The notes beneath the pieces are model-generated. The model made no database searches, was not told the origin of the DNA, and saw nothing but the letters and a program-made list of their open reading frames with translations. From Erigeron canadensis (lineage: Eukaryota > Streptophyta > Magnoliopsida > Asterales > Asteraceae), in contig NC_057762.1 of NCBI RefSeq assembly GCF_010389155.1, positions 7,985,513 through 8,049,512 of the forward strand: a DNA stretch of 64,000 nucleotides, read 5' to 3'. How positions within the stretch are numbered: the first letter of the stretch is position 1; each line of letters opens with the position of its first letter. Of the stretch, positions 35,959-48,035 are shown one piece after another. Made by a program: the position numbers and the translations under genes.

Positions 35959-37098
35959 TAAAACAAATCCAAAATTTTCCACGCATTTACATAGCAATTG
36001 GTAGCCCAATTAGTCTTTCTTTGAGTCCTGAATGTGCCAATAGGTGGATGAATTCCGAGTCAGCAATGTTGCCTTTTTCTTGAAAATGAGAAAGAAATAA
36101 ACCATAACCACAAACTTTTCATATAGGTCAAATATTGATGACTTTGAAACTTATATGAAGATATCTAACACAAAAGGACAAAATTAAAATTTATCAATTA
36201 ATGTCTTACAAAAGATGCATTTAAATTAGGGTTAAGTATAACATGATGAGATGTATATAGGTAGAAACAAACTAAGATTTTTTTTTTATGGGAAATAATT
36301 AATCCTCCTTACCAAATAGCCTAATTTCTCTTAACTAGGATATGATGACATGTGGAAAATCAAGGGACAAAATTAGGAAAAAGAATTAGTAAATACCACA
36401 TGTCACGTTCTTAATGTATTAAGAGAATTATTAGGCTATTTGGTTAGGAAGATTTATCATTTTTCTTTTTTTATTGGTCGGTCACATTGAATGTTTCGAC
36501 CAAGTTGTCAATATGAATGTCTAAAACTATAATTTGTTCTTACTATAGACATTTGGTCATATTTCATGATTCTTATTCCTATAAATCAATATTAATAACT
36601 TTTTAACATTCCAACCAAAATGTTTTTAACAGTTTATAAAACATCTTTGTTGTCCATTTATGCGTCTAACATGTCACTAACGTTCGAGTTAAGAAGATTT
36701 AACGCTTTTTTTTATAGAGGCAAAGACTTACAAACACTTTTCCATCCAGGCCTAAGGGACATGAACAAACAAGCGTTAGGCCAATTGCTCGTTGGTCTAA
36801 TGGAAAATAGGATCATGTGGTAATTTGTCATTTAAGTACCTCTTCTTACCGTATCTAGCATTTGTATCTAATGAGTATGTAACTACAAGCATTACATATA
36901 TTGAATCAAAGCCACGATTAAGCAATAATTATGATTATTTGACGAATCAATCAAAAACTTTACATATACAGTACAATAGTACAATGAGCGCACCACGTAT
37001 GGAACAAAAGAAAACCAGCAACTCAGAAATTTATCATGTCTCGGGGACCGAAACCTCACTCACTTAGAAAGTTTATTACTTGTATCATTGTATGTGCT
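35959..37098. other. intergenic between CML and RPE genes, with one MITE
   Basis: An inverted-repeat MITE is at 36301-36454 (separate entry). Otherwise this is AT-rich without a recognisable gene. The right edge should hold the 3' untranslated region of the RPE gene. Confidence 0.35.
36301..36454. mobile_element. short inverted-repeat MITE, family member 2
   Basis: AATCCTCCTTACCAAATAGC at 36301 pairs with the right arm, whose complement begins AATCTTCCTAACCAAATAGC. Both arms continue to TTCTCTTA. The same arm consensus is seen at 32365-32513. The element is about 154 bp, with no coding content. Confidence 0.7.
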
Positions 37099-40000
37099 TC
37101 AACCAGACTTCTGCGCCTTGTTTACGCTTGATCTCAGTAGAGATATAACTTGAGCTGGTTCTGGAGCTCCAAATACTGAACTGCCGGCAACAATACAGTT
37201 TGCACCAGCAGCAGCAGCTGCATCAATGGTTGAAGGGCCTAGACCACCATCTACCTGCATTCCAAAATATAAAGGTTTTCACATTACTACTCCCAATGAA
37301 TGTTTAGCAGAAAGTTTAATGACTTTGGCTGGATAAAATTGTTTCAGATCATAATTAGAGATTGTGGACCTGGGAGAAATGGAGTCCAACCATTCGTCAT
37401 GATTATAACCTATTGATTACATATTTTTTTTTAACTTACAGAGAAGAATCAATGAAACTAGACATATAAAATTTAGCCTCATATATTCCATAACCAACCA
37501 GTACATCAAATTTGGTATTCTGCCATCATAATCAAGAGCTTTGTTTACTTAATGAGATGACTTTGGAAAGATATGCCCATGATGTCTCATGCTCTACAGA
37601 ATTGACCTCATTGGCTCATTGTTCAGCTTTGTTTTGAACTTCAATGCTTCATAGTAATACCCATAAACTCAAATATAAAAACTATACTTATAACTAAAAA
37701 CAAATAAAACTAATGAACTATAACGGCATAACCTCAAACCAAATTTAGAAGATAGAGTTCCCAATCTGCTGAAGTGTCTTTTTAATGGAAAGATTTAAAC
37801 AATCCTCTTTTCTTAAACATGAAGCTATTCCGCCAAACATTTCTTATTACCAGATTTTCACAAAAACCGACTGTAGACGAAAAAGCTCTTCTTCCTATCT
37901 AAGACATTTATTATGAAGCTTAGTAGTTCAAATATCCTTAAAACTTAAGGCAGACTTTAACCTCAGCGTACTCCCTTATCCAGCCAAATCAAATATACAG
38001 TAGGTTACATTAGCTCACAAACATCAGAAAGGAAAGGCTTACACCAAGGTTGATAAGCATATGACTGACATACAAGATAGACATAATTTAACTCAGACGA
38101 TCTCAGATAACTTTAGATAAGCTCGAATCGCTTGTAGTACTAACTGCATATGCATCACTATTCCGTATCAGTACTTACATATGACATGGCACTCGAAAAG
38201 CTTGAGCTCGATTCTTCTTATGTTTCAAGCTCTTTCTTTTTGCTAATGATACTAAAACTCGACAAAGTTCGAGTCAAAGAGCTCAACCTGAATGTGAGCT
38301 AGAATATCCAATTAAACCCAATCTCATTTGCGGCTAGAAACAAGGATATGCTAGCCAATAACTAAGTTACATAATAGTATGCAGTAAAGTAGGAAAGTCA
38401 ATTCCATACGGAGACTATCAAACATGCTATGACTTACGGGGCAAAAAGTCAGTAAACCAGATCATGGAGCTAAAAGAGACCACTAGGAGGGACGGGTGGT
38501 GACTGATGGATAAAAATAGAAATGGGAAGGTATGTAGAAAGTTGCTGTGATAGTGGATGAGGAAATAAAAGAAACTTCAACTTCATTCAATAGATCAATT
38601 AGAAGAGAAGAGCAGAAGACTAGGAGATATAGGATTACAAGGAAAAAGCGTTTGACAAGAAACATAATGAAGAAATTGTGAAGATGGGTTTGAGTGAGTT
38701 GTATAAGTGGGTAGATAAAAGTGCATATCAATGTGCTACTTATCCCTGAAGACCTATAGACTACACTTTGTCTTCACTTGTATTCAATTACACTTTAGAC
38801 CAACCACAAACAAATGCTTGTTGGCGTTTGCTTGTGCTAAACTCAATTCTCAACCCTTTAACTTCTTAACAAAACTTCCTAAACCCTGCCTATCTTGCAA
38901 AATATAACCGAAATCTAATGAGCATGCTTGTCAGACTCAAAGTTCAACAGGTTGCCAATAAAGTCTTTGTTTGATCATATCAGATTACATAGACTATGAA
39001 ATATTGTGCTGACAGCAACTTGTTACAAATGTATAGATATCTATACAGATTTACCCTCTTAGGTTATGATAACCCCTTTCTTTTACTTTTAAACTATAGA
39101 GCAGAACCAAAGGTAGTTTAACCAAAATTACGCAACGTCTCTAGCTAGTTTCACAAACTACCAACACAGATTGACAAAGAATTTAAAAGATATATAAATT
39201 GCTCTCAAAAAATGGGAAAGGGGGAAGTAACAAGATATGTACAAGCAAGTAAATACAGAGGAGCATGTATGAAATGACTAACCTCTATATCAAGTGTCGG
39301 ATACCTTTCTCTCAGCGTGCGTACCTAAAAACAGTTTGAAGGATAACAGAAATTAATTAAGAAACTCAAATGTAAATTTTAGCAAACTTATTATAAACAA
39401 CACTCGTGTGTGGATGTACCTTATTCATCATATCAGGCATGAACTTTTGCCCACCAAATCCAGGTTCCACAGTCATAACAAGAACCATTTCAACAGGATC
39501 TGCCCCTTCAAGCTATTGAACAGTTGGAAAAAAATATATCTTAATCTACTCACAAAATTTGCCACAACATCATCTAGCTCCAGGCTCCAATATAGCACAC
39601 GTTATGTAAAAAAGAAGGTTCTTTAATGCAAATGACAAATTGCTTTAGAAACAGAAGATGGATACCAGGGGATACACTTCTTGAACGGGTGTTCCTGGCT
39701 TTAATGCCACGCCAGGCCGCATACCCTTGGACTTAATTCTTTTAACAAGTTCTTGCCAATTATCTGGGACAAGTAACATGTTTTTGCGTAATCCAAATCA
39801 AAATAACAAAAAATGAAACAGGGCAATCCAAATAACCTATAATCCCACCTTTGGACACCTCTACATGAAAAGTGAAACCTGAAGCACCGGCTTTCCCAAA
39901 TACATCAACATAATCAATAGGATTTGTTACCATAAGGTGGCAATCCAAATACGCTCTGCATAAGAGAGAAATATATTCCCACTCTTTTATAAATCAGTGA

Positions 40001-41201
40001 TGAAGTTAAGGAAGATTGAGCATGGTTAAAATAAGGTATTTACTTGGTGTGTTTTCTCAAACTTTCAATGACAGGAGCACCTATTGTTAGATTTGGAACA
40101 AAATGACTGCAGAAAATGAAGGATGTGGGTGTTAATAGTCATTCATACACCTGTAAGATAGTTTCTAATAAACATACACAACAGAAGAGCCGTAGTAGAG
40201 TCTGCAACATACCCATCCTGCAAATTAAATATCACTCTATCAGGGTCGACTAGAAAAACCAAAAAGAAGAAATGTAATCGAATAACAAGGAAAAACAAAC
40301 AAAAACTACTGACCATGAGCTACAGTTGTTACAAGTAATGGAAACACACAACTTAATTTCACAAGTGTAGAATACAAAGGGCCATGTCAGGACCATGATC
40401 ACTAAAAACTAATGTAGGGACTTCACCATGAGACTAAACACAGAATTCAGAGATATATGACAAAGCCACATATGAAGCGAGTAAAAGTTACGTTGTAACA
40501 ATTTACATCCCAGGATTCCTAATCAATGGTAACTAACAATTGCGTCAACAACAAGAAGATAATTTTTATTTCACGTCTCATGGGACAAATTATTTATCTA
40601 AATGTCGGTAGACACCGACCCCAATAACTGGTACGCTCGGCCAACATGAGATCGGAAACAACAACAACATGGTTTAAGCTAAATTGTATAACAAACATGA
40701 GAGACAACAACAATAACAACATGGTTTAAGCTAAATTGTCGGTAGACACCGACCCACCAACTCATACCCAATCCTTTTAAAGGCAATGTATAGGAGAGGT
40801 GGGATGCAGACAGTCATACCTCTACCCGAATGAAATAAATTACATAACAAATGTTTTAAGGTAGAACCCGCGGCCTCTCTACCTAGGTAGAGGTAAGGTC
40901 TGCCTACATCTTAACCTCCCCATTACACCGTCCAGGTATCGGGGCTCAAAATCAGCCGCGGGCAGTGAGCAGTTTCTTTTTTATGGTTTAAGGTAGATAA
41001 TTTAATGCTCAAAGGATGAAACTTGACTAAAAAAGGAGTGTTCAAAAGAGAGAGAATAATAATAAAAGTTACCATGATATCCATGTGAAGCCAATCAGCA
41101 CCAAAGCTGACCATCCGTTCAGCTTCCGATGCAAGATTGGCGAAATCTGAAGATAGCATCGAGGGTGCAATCTTTGCTTCAACTGATGATGATGTTGGCA
41201 T
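37099..41201 (-). CDS. RPE: ribulose-phosphate 3-epimerase, cytosolic type
   Basis: On the - strand the exons are 41201-41073, 40217-40213 (5 nt), 40106-40044, 39955-39849, 39763-39666, 39512-39420, 39324-39283 and 37254-37099, giving 230 residues. The enzyme interconverts ribulose 5-phosphate and xylulose 5-phosphate in the pentose phosphate pathway. It is a TIM barrel with metal ligands H39 and D41 (WLHMD), H72 (DCHLMV) and D181 (VDGGLGP). The catalytic aspartates D41 and D181 are present. The phosphate-gripping VAGSSVFG is near the C-terminus. There is no transit peptide: the frame starts [20 protein letters not shown], so this is the cytosolic form. Exon 2 is only GATGG and is needed to encode DG of MDIMDGHFVPN. 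The last intron is 2 kb. Confidence 0.95.
40675..40950. mobile_element. two RTE-type retrotransposon 3'-tail fragments, head to head, in intron 1 of RPE
   Basis: At about 40855-40950 the + strand reads CTACCTAGGTAGAGGTAAGG and CCTCCCCATTAC, like the tail of the RTE at 60340-60420. At about 40675-40835 the - strand reads GGTAGAGGTATGACTGTCTG and ends in GTTGTTATTGTTGTTG. A 31-bp phrase (ACATGGTTTAAGCTAAATTG) occurs twice, near 40670 and 40720. These are non-coding fragments within an intron. Confidence 0.6.
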
Positions 41202-42935
41202 TTTTCCTATTTCCGTTTCACAAAATCTTTAATATTATTATTATTATTTTAATCTTAATAATAGCTATAAGCAAAGATAGTTAAGTAGTATATATAGATT
41301 AGAAAATAAGAACCTGATGACAGGCAGCAAAAGGAGCGTTGATGATTGATGATGATGATAGGGAGAAAAGAGGGCTTGTGTTCTGGGTTTGGTTTGAAAC
41401 AGATTCGTGACTCGATACTTTTGACCAAAGGAAGGATGTTGATGATCTTACCTACTCTTATTATTTTCATACTCTTTGTATATTGTTTTCATATACTATT
41501 TATATTTCTTTATTTTTCTTTTTCTTTTTCTTTGTTCACCAACTGAAAAAACTATATATTTCACTCGAACTGAGATCACTTCTTCGTGGAGAATTCATTC
41601 GTGTTACTTAATCCGTTGAATCCATTTTTACTCTATCTTCTCGACATCGGTTCTTAGTTTGTGACAAAGTATAAATGTTAAGCACCTTCCCAGTGTGTTC
41701 TATGCTATCGGCTAAGTGTCATTATAATTTCTATTAAGATGTCGTGCTTAAATTATTCTAGGGTATCTCCAGGGATATTTATGTGTACCATGCTATATCT
41801 ATGCTAGTATTATTTGTATTAAACACCGACATAATGTCGTGCGTCACACCTTGATCACATTTTTTCTCGGTTTAGGGTTTCAACTTGTAAAAAGTTTGAT
41901 ATTGGGCTTACTAGAGAAAAAAAACACAACCCCCTACGTCCAACAAATATATTGTTTTACTCATGAGATGAAAGGCTTGTTGTATGCATCAATTTGATAG
42001 CGTCAACGCATTTGCTTTTGCTCTCTAATTTTATAGTATTAAAAAGTTTCTTTTGGGGAATAGGACATAAACTAGTATGGTTGACCTTTTGCCTAGTTGT
42101 ACGGTGCTAAAGCTGCACAACGTACACGATATAATTATAAGGCTAAGCGTGCAAATATTATATTTGGTTTTATCCCCTCTCCATTTCTTCATTTGGAGAC
42201 ATTGAGAAGGATGTGGTGACCATGCTCAAACGAATCTGAAAGTTTTTCCGTGTCTCAAGACATTGGAGCATGTGTTGGTGTTCATATATTTATGGGCTTA
42301 AATATTGTAATAGTTAAAAGAGTGCAAAACCGGATAGTATCTCATATTTTCATTAATTTCTTGTAAATCTTATTAATTTTAATAGAAAGTGATGTTTATA
42401 ATAAAAAAATAAATAAATATACAAAATAATAATAATAATAATAAAACAAAAAACTTTAAATGAAATAATAATAAAAAATTATTGCTATTAATCAAATAAA
42501 TCGGTAAAGAGTGGGATCGGCCAGCCCTCTCAATTTGACTCATATATATCTAGGGTTAAATTTTGTTTTTGTTGTTTGTTGATAATCTTATTTGTCATTC
42601 CATCGGTTAAATTTGTGTCCTTTTTATCCATGTGGTGGGACTTTCGTCAATGTCATTATAACATGTTGTAAGGAATCTTTCACTTTTATTAATTTTTTAT
42701 TCCACAATCTCAATTGGAGTTCACGAATAATGATGGTCTAAGCGGAACTACACATCTACTCATGTAATAGGGACACTTCGGGTTACGAGCCCGCTAAAAT
42801 TTTATAGTTTAATTTTATCATTGTTACGGGTTAAATAAATATAATATACCGATCAATGTTTGATACTATAAATTTTCAAAAGCTTTTTATATCCAAAAAA
42901 ATTATAAAAATGTAATTGTTCAACTAAATGTGAAA
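41202..42935. other. 5' region of the RPE gene and AT-rich intergenic
   Basis: The RPE promoter should lie within the first few hundred bases. Pyrimidine-rich sequence at 41500-41540 and an (AAT)n-like run near 42428 were noted. No further gene was found. Confidence 0.35.
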
Positions 42936-43267
42936 GAAAAAATAACTTAAATACCCAAAACTCATCTTAAATATACCAAAATACCCTAGTATTTTTGAGT
43001 TTTCACAAAATACCCACAAAATCGCAAACGAGATTGGAGAATCGCATAAAGGAGCCAAATCGCAAATCTGATTGGAGAGTTTGCCTAAATCGCAAATCTG
43101 ATTGGAGATTCGCAAATATGGTTTGCGATTTTGACTTGTTGGATAAAATTTTGGCTTTTTAAATATGATTTTTTGGCAAAATTTGAAATACCAAAATTTG
43201 ACTGTTATAAATATTAAGGTATTTTGGTATATTTAAGATGATTTTTGGGTATTTAGGTTATTTTCTC
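42936..43267. mobile_element. short Mutator-like MITE
   Basis: Inverted ends of about 45 bases (GAAAAAATAACTTAAATACC at 42936; complement of the right end GAGAAAATAACCTAAATACC) are flanked by a perfect 9-bp duplication AATGTGAAA at 42927-42935 and 43268-43276. The interior has three AATCGCAAA-type repeats (43020-43130). It is 332 bp long and non-coding. Confidence 0.9.
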
Positions 43268-43276
43268 AATGTGAAA

Positions 43277-45660
43277 TGATAACTATCAGTAATGGCATAA
43301 ACTCTTACAACCCGTTAAAAATAGTCAAAAATCTTTAATGTCAGAAAAATAAGTCGCGTATGTTACTAAATTCTATTGGAAATTTCATCAGAAAACATAA
43401 AAAGAAATAAAAAAACATAATAGAAGAGCAAATTTTCGAAGTTTTAAATTAATGTTGGATATATCAGAGAGTTAAAGAGTTTCGTAAGACTTGTCACTTG
43501 TTCAACTGTTCAAATTTCCCTATTAAATGGAGCAAGTGATTAAAAGGTTGTCTATTAATCTATCATGCATTAGTAATTATCATCATAAAGTACATACCGA
43601 ATAAGCTGAATTTTGTAAGTTGATTATTATCATTTTTATTGTGAGAAAGAAGAAAGAAAGATAGCAATCGACTCGACTCTGAAAATACAAATTAAATTAC
43701 AAAATAATACTTAAATATTTTCTTTTGCGGTAATTCCTTATTACAAATTGCAATATCAAAACATAAATCAAACGAGATGAGTACCTACGTAATGGTGCTA
43801 ATGGCGGCAACGGGTGGTGCTAATAGTGGTGATGGTAACAATGTGGTTATTAATCTAAAAGTAATTGATGTAAATGGCAGTGTAGTTATTTTATAGTTAA
43901 GTGATGTATCTTTTGTAAATAACTTTATTAAAAATATTATACAGATATTAGGTAGAAATATTTAAATTTAAATTAATAAATAAAAAAGATAGATACTTTG
44001 GATAAATATGAATGTAAAATATTTTATGGATATATTGGGTAGATTTAGTGTGTGAGTTAAGAATGTATTAAAAATTAAGGGTATTTTGGATATTTTAAAG
44101 GTAGAGAGTTGAAAAGGGTAGATGATAATTTGTTTATCAATATTAGTTTAGATGAAAGATACTTAAATGCTATATATGGTGTTTGATAACCAACCAACGT
44201 CGTCTTCGTTACTTACTGGTAACATTTAAATTTTTAGTATTAAAAAATGAAATTGTAGGGATTAATTATGCGGTTATTAGTCACACATAAACAATGTCAA
44301 ATCATGCTATTTGCATGCGTCTTTCTCTAACTATTCATGGATGAAAATGATGTTAGAAGGCATGATCTGTTATGTATTTTGATTTTGATTGCTACTACCA
44401 AACTACCAATTTAACACGTAGTACAATGACTATTTGTTTTTAAAAAAACTATTTGTATTAAACTCTTACAGTCCTACATCATGGTACCCGCGCAATGCGG
44501 CAACGGTGGTGGAGAAGACGGTCTAGTTGTGTCGGTGATGGTACTATTGGTGGTGGTGGCGGCGTCAAGTGGTGTAGGTTAATGTAATTGTGATAGTGAA
44601 AATTTTTAGAAGATAAGAGCTTAGAATATTAATTATTAAAATAAAGATTTAGAGTGTAAATTATAATTCATTAAGGACAAAACATAAAAAGTCAAAGGTA
44701 ATTCTGTTAATTCAAAGATAGAATTACCTAAAATAAAAAGAGACATTTTTTTATAAGGGAATAAATATAAAGATATGCGTGTTTATTCGAAGAAATGCGA
44801 TCAAATCATATTTTTTAAAAAGCATTTCCAAAAAAACAAAAAATACTGTTTTTCACTTTTCAATAGGAAATTAGAAAACATTTTTTTTTAATATATTGTT
44901 TACCACTTTTTATTGTAAAAAATAGTTACAGGTTCAATTGTTGTTCCTTACAAAATGGTCGAATTTATTTTGAAAACGGTCTCGTCATCTTAAACTAGAA
45001 TTAAATTGTTTATCTTTTATCTCCCTCATATTTCCTAGAGGAAGAGATTATGGCAGCTGCTACTTTTAGTCAATTTAAAGTAAAGGAAAACTATTACGAG
45101 TAATTACTATCTATTACTATAACAAATCTATACCATTAATAATCATACTTTTTTTCTAGTATGAAACACATGTTCCACAACTAAGTTGTTATTTTTGTGG
45201 AAGAAAAGAAAAAGTAGCTAGATACTCCAATGATATAATTATTTAATATAATAATACATGTAAAATTTTGTTTAGTAAGAAAACACATGTTTCATAACTG
45301 AAGATAATATTATTTTGTAGGCTTGCAAACAATGTATGAAATCAAGAACATGTGTCCGCGGTTTAGACCCGGTGTGGCCGCGCTAGTGCTATTCACATGG
45401 CATTGGCTACGTTCACTCACCTCACATGCTACATCAACTTATTCAACTTGTATTATACAACTCCATATATAATTGCTATTACCTAGCTAGTTTTAGTTAC
45501 ATTGAGAATGTGAATATATGAAGGTCCCACTAACATATATACACTACTAGATATATAAATCATGATAAGGTGATTTATGTAAGTAAAAAGTTATTCACAC
45601 ATAAGAAAGTCGATATGTCGGAATTTTTATATTAGTTATTTGTGATATATATTTATACTC
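43277..45660. other. AT-rich intergenic with a Helitron-like terminus
   Basis: No gene is seen. A GC-rich Helitron-like end lies near 44487-44575 on the - strand (separate entry). GTGGTGCTAATGGCGG-like triplet sequence at 43790-43850 is probably part of a similar repeat. Confidence 0.35.
44487..44575 (-). repeat. GC-rich Helitron-like terminus, copy 2
   Basis: Read on the - strand it ends CCGCATTGCGCGGGTACCAT after a CCACCGCCACC-rich tract. This matches the ends near 9113 and 45938, although the final CTAG is not preserved. Confidence 0.45.
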
Positions 45661-45662
45661 CT

Positions 45663-45938
45663 TATTAAAAAGAATAGACCCCCTGTTGAAAGTTACAGAG
45701 GGGAAAATATCAAAATTGCTCTCCATTAAAACAATACATCCTAAATACGATACAACCCCACTCTAAATGAAACAAAAACACCATTAGTTCATCAACCTTT
45801 AAAATAACTATATTAACCATTATATTAATTAGATATACATAATAGCCCACACTACTCGTCGTCACCACCGTTAGTCGCCACCACCGCCCGTCACCATTGC
45901 ATTGTGGCCACCGCCGCCGCATTTGCGCGGGTACCATG
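45663..45938 (+). repeat. Helitron-like segment with GC-rich terminus, copy 3
   Basis: AT-rich sequence leads into a CGTCACCACCG-rich tract (45853-45925) and ends GCATTTGCGCGGGTACCATG then CTATA. It resembles the ends at 9113 and 44487. Only the 3' side can be recognised. Confidence 0.45.
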
Positions 45939-45953
45939 CTATATATATATATA

Positions 45954-46703
45954 CAGGGACGGAGCCAGGAAATTTTTTGCGAGGGGGCAAAATTAAAAGT
46001 TATTTGTCATATTTATAACAGTCGTATCCGAAAATGAAAGAAAAAAAAACAAAAAAGGAGTCCTAGCTTGAAAATAGAAAATGGACCCTCAAAAGAATTT
46101 GTTATCTACACCAGGTCTTATACTCATATGTAAAAATACTAGTTTTTCTTAATAAATAATAACCACACGTATCAAACAAGATCTTATTAAATGAAAACGT
46201 ATTCAATCATATAATACAAGAAACCTAAAAAAATATACTTTTTTAGATATACTGAAATTAGCTTATATATATATATTCTCTACATTATGATAATTATAAT
46301 TAATTGTTTGTGATAAATATATATAATAAATTAAAAGAAAATACATTTTCTATAAACAATTCCACTATAATATACTACACATTTACATACCCAAACAACG
46401 AAAGTTTTTTCTCTAAACTATACTTCATTCTTTATATTAAAAATCAAAACAACTCGAGTTTTTTTAATCTCTTAATGAAAAAATCTATTTTAAAATTAAT
46501 ATTTGATGACCAATGACATACAAATAATAAGTTTATGACAAGTTGACAACGAATGTAACATTTATATTTATTTCCTACTTATTTTTTTTATTACTTTTAC
46601 AAGGAAATTATAAATATACCATTTAAATTTTGAAAAATTACATTGTACTAAAATTGGAGTGGGGATAACTGACCCCGCTGCCCCCAAGCTGGAGCTGTCT
46701 CTG
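45954..46703. mobile_element. hAT-like non-autonomous element
   Basis: CAGGGACGGAGCCAGGA at 45954 is mirrored by AGCTGGAGCTGTCTCTG ending at 46703 (four or five mismatches). It sits within TATATATA on both sides, compatible with an 8-bp duplication but uninformative because the sequence is simple. CAGGG-type ends are typical of hAT elements. The 750-bp interior holds no transposase. Confidence 0.65.
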
Positions 46704-48035
46704 TATATATATATATATATATATTTTTAATATAGAGGTAGTTTCACACTTTTGACCAATTTAAACATCATCATATCAATAATTTTTTTACAAAATTATA
46801 TTATATTTATTTTAACTTTTTATTTAAGATAAAGTATAATATCTACTAAAGTAATATCTTATTTTCAAACTTTTCATTTATGTAATTTAGTTAACTTATG
46901 TAATTGAGTAACTTATTATACTGTAATTTTCTTTTTCAAATTTTAATGATTGAAAATATCAAACATATCTTACAAGAAAACAAATATGCATTTATATGAT
47001 AATCGATTGTGTGCCTTATCAGTAAGGATAGTGAGCAAGTTTAGGTTTACGGGAATATTTATAGGAAATGAAGCCACCTTTTCTCTTTGTGGGACTCTTT
47101 CTTAGGACGTGATACACTCAAAATAGTAACGCTTTTTCATTGAAATTCATTTTATTTCAAAAATAATATTCTAACAAACTAAGTTATCTTTTCTACTATT
47201 GAACCACATATGAAAATCCAGATTAAATATTTACTCATTAAACCACCTACAAAAATCACCATATATATAGTCTAACACACTAGGTTGGCTAGTTAATACT
47301 TAAGATTTGTTTTTTTATATATTGACGCGTTGACTTCAAATCATTATATAAGAATTAGACCACTCAATGTAGAATATATTGTCTTAACTGAGTTTATATT
47401 ACATCAAAGTGGATATTTCATGAAAAAATCCTCCAAAAACTTAGTAGCCACGATACTTGAACTTGAACTCAAGTTTTCAGATAAAGACAAGCTATACTTA
47501 AATTACAATATTTATAATATATATATTTTTAAGTTACTAACACTTTTGATGATAACTATATAGGATTGGTGAAATCAAAATTTAATTGGATGCTTAAAAA
47601 AAAGTCATAATTAGGTAAAATATAATTAGTGAAAAAGAAAAAAATATCTTGCTGCGTATGAAGTCAAGGAATGTCAATATCAAGGGTAACACAAATAGAA
47701 AATAAAAACCATCCATTATTTAATATAAATAAATAATAAATTAAACATCAATGAGAGGGGACCAAGTTGCTCTTTGGTTATTTGGTGTTATTAAAACAAA
47801 AACAAAACAACTTCCCTTTTAATCAATCATCTTCATCTTGATTTTACTCACAACTGTTTTCTCTTTTCATCATCATCATCATCATCAATAATCAATAATC
47901 ATATCTTCTTCTAATCTTCGTGTCCTTATAATCTTATCTTAAGCGTAACGCTAAATCACACCATACATTTTTATTTTTAATACTTGTGTACTTTCTGTCT
48001 TACTAACATTTTTGGTTGTAAGAATAAGTATTGAA
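46704..48035. other. intergenic and promoter/leader of the At3g27210-like gene
   Basis: Mostly AT-rich with no gene. A (TCA)n microsatellite at about 47866-47886 and pyrimidine-rich sequence to 48000 probably belong to the promoter or 5' leader of the gene starting at 48036. Confidence 0.35.

Noticed and set aside
35489..36083. Several open frames of 68-102 codons
   Set aside because: They fall within the inverted-repeat element at 35568-35958 and overlap on both strands without splice context or recognisable motifs.
37255..39282. Hidden gene in the 2-kb RPE intron
   Set aside because: The open frames there are short, on both strands, and lack family motifs.
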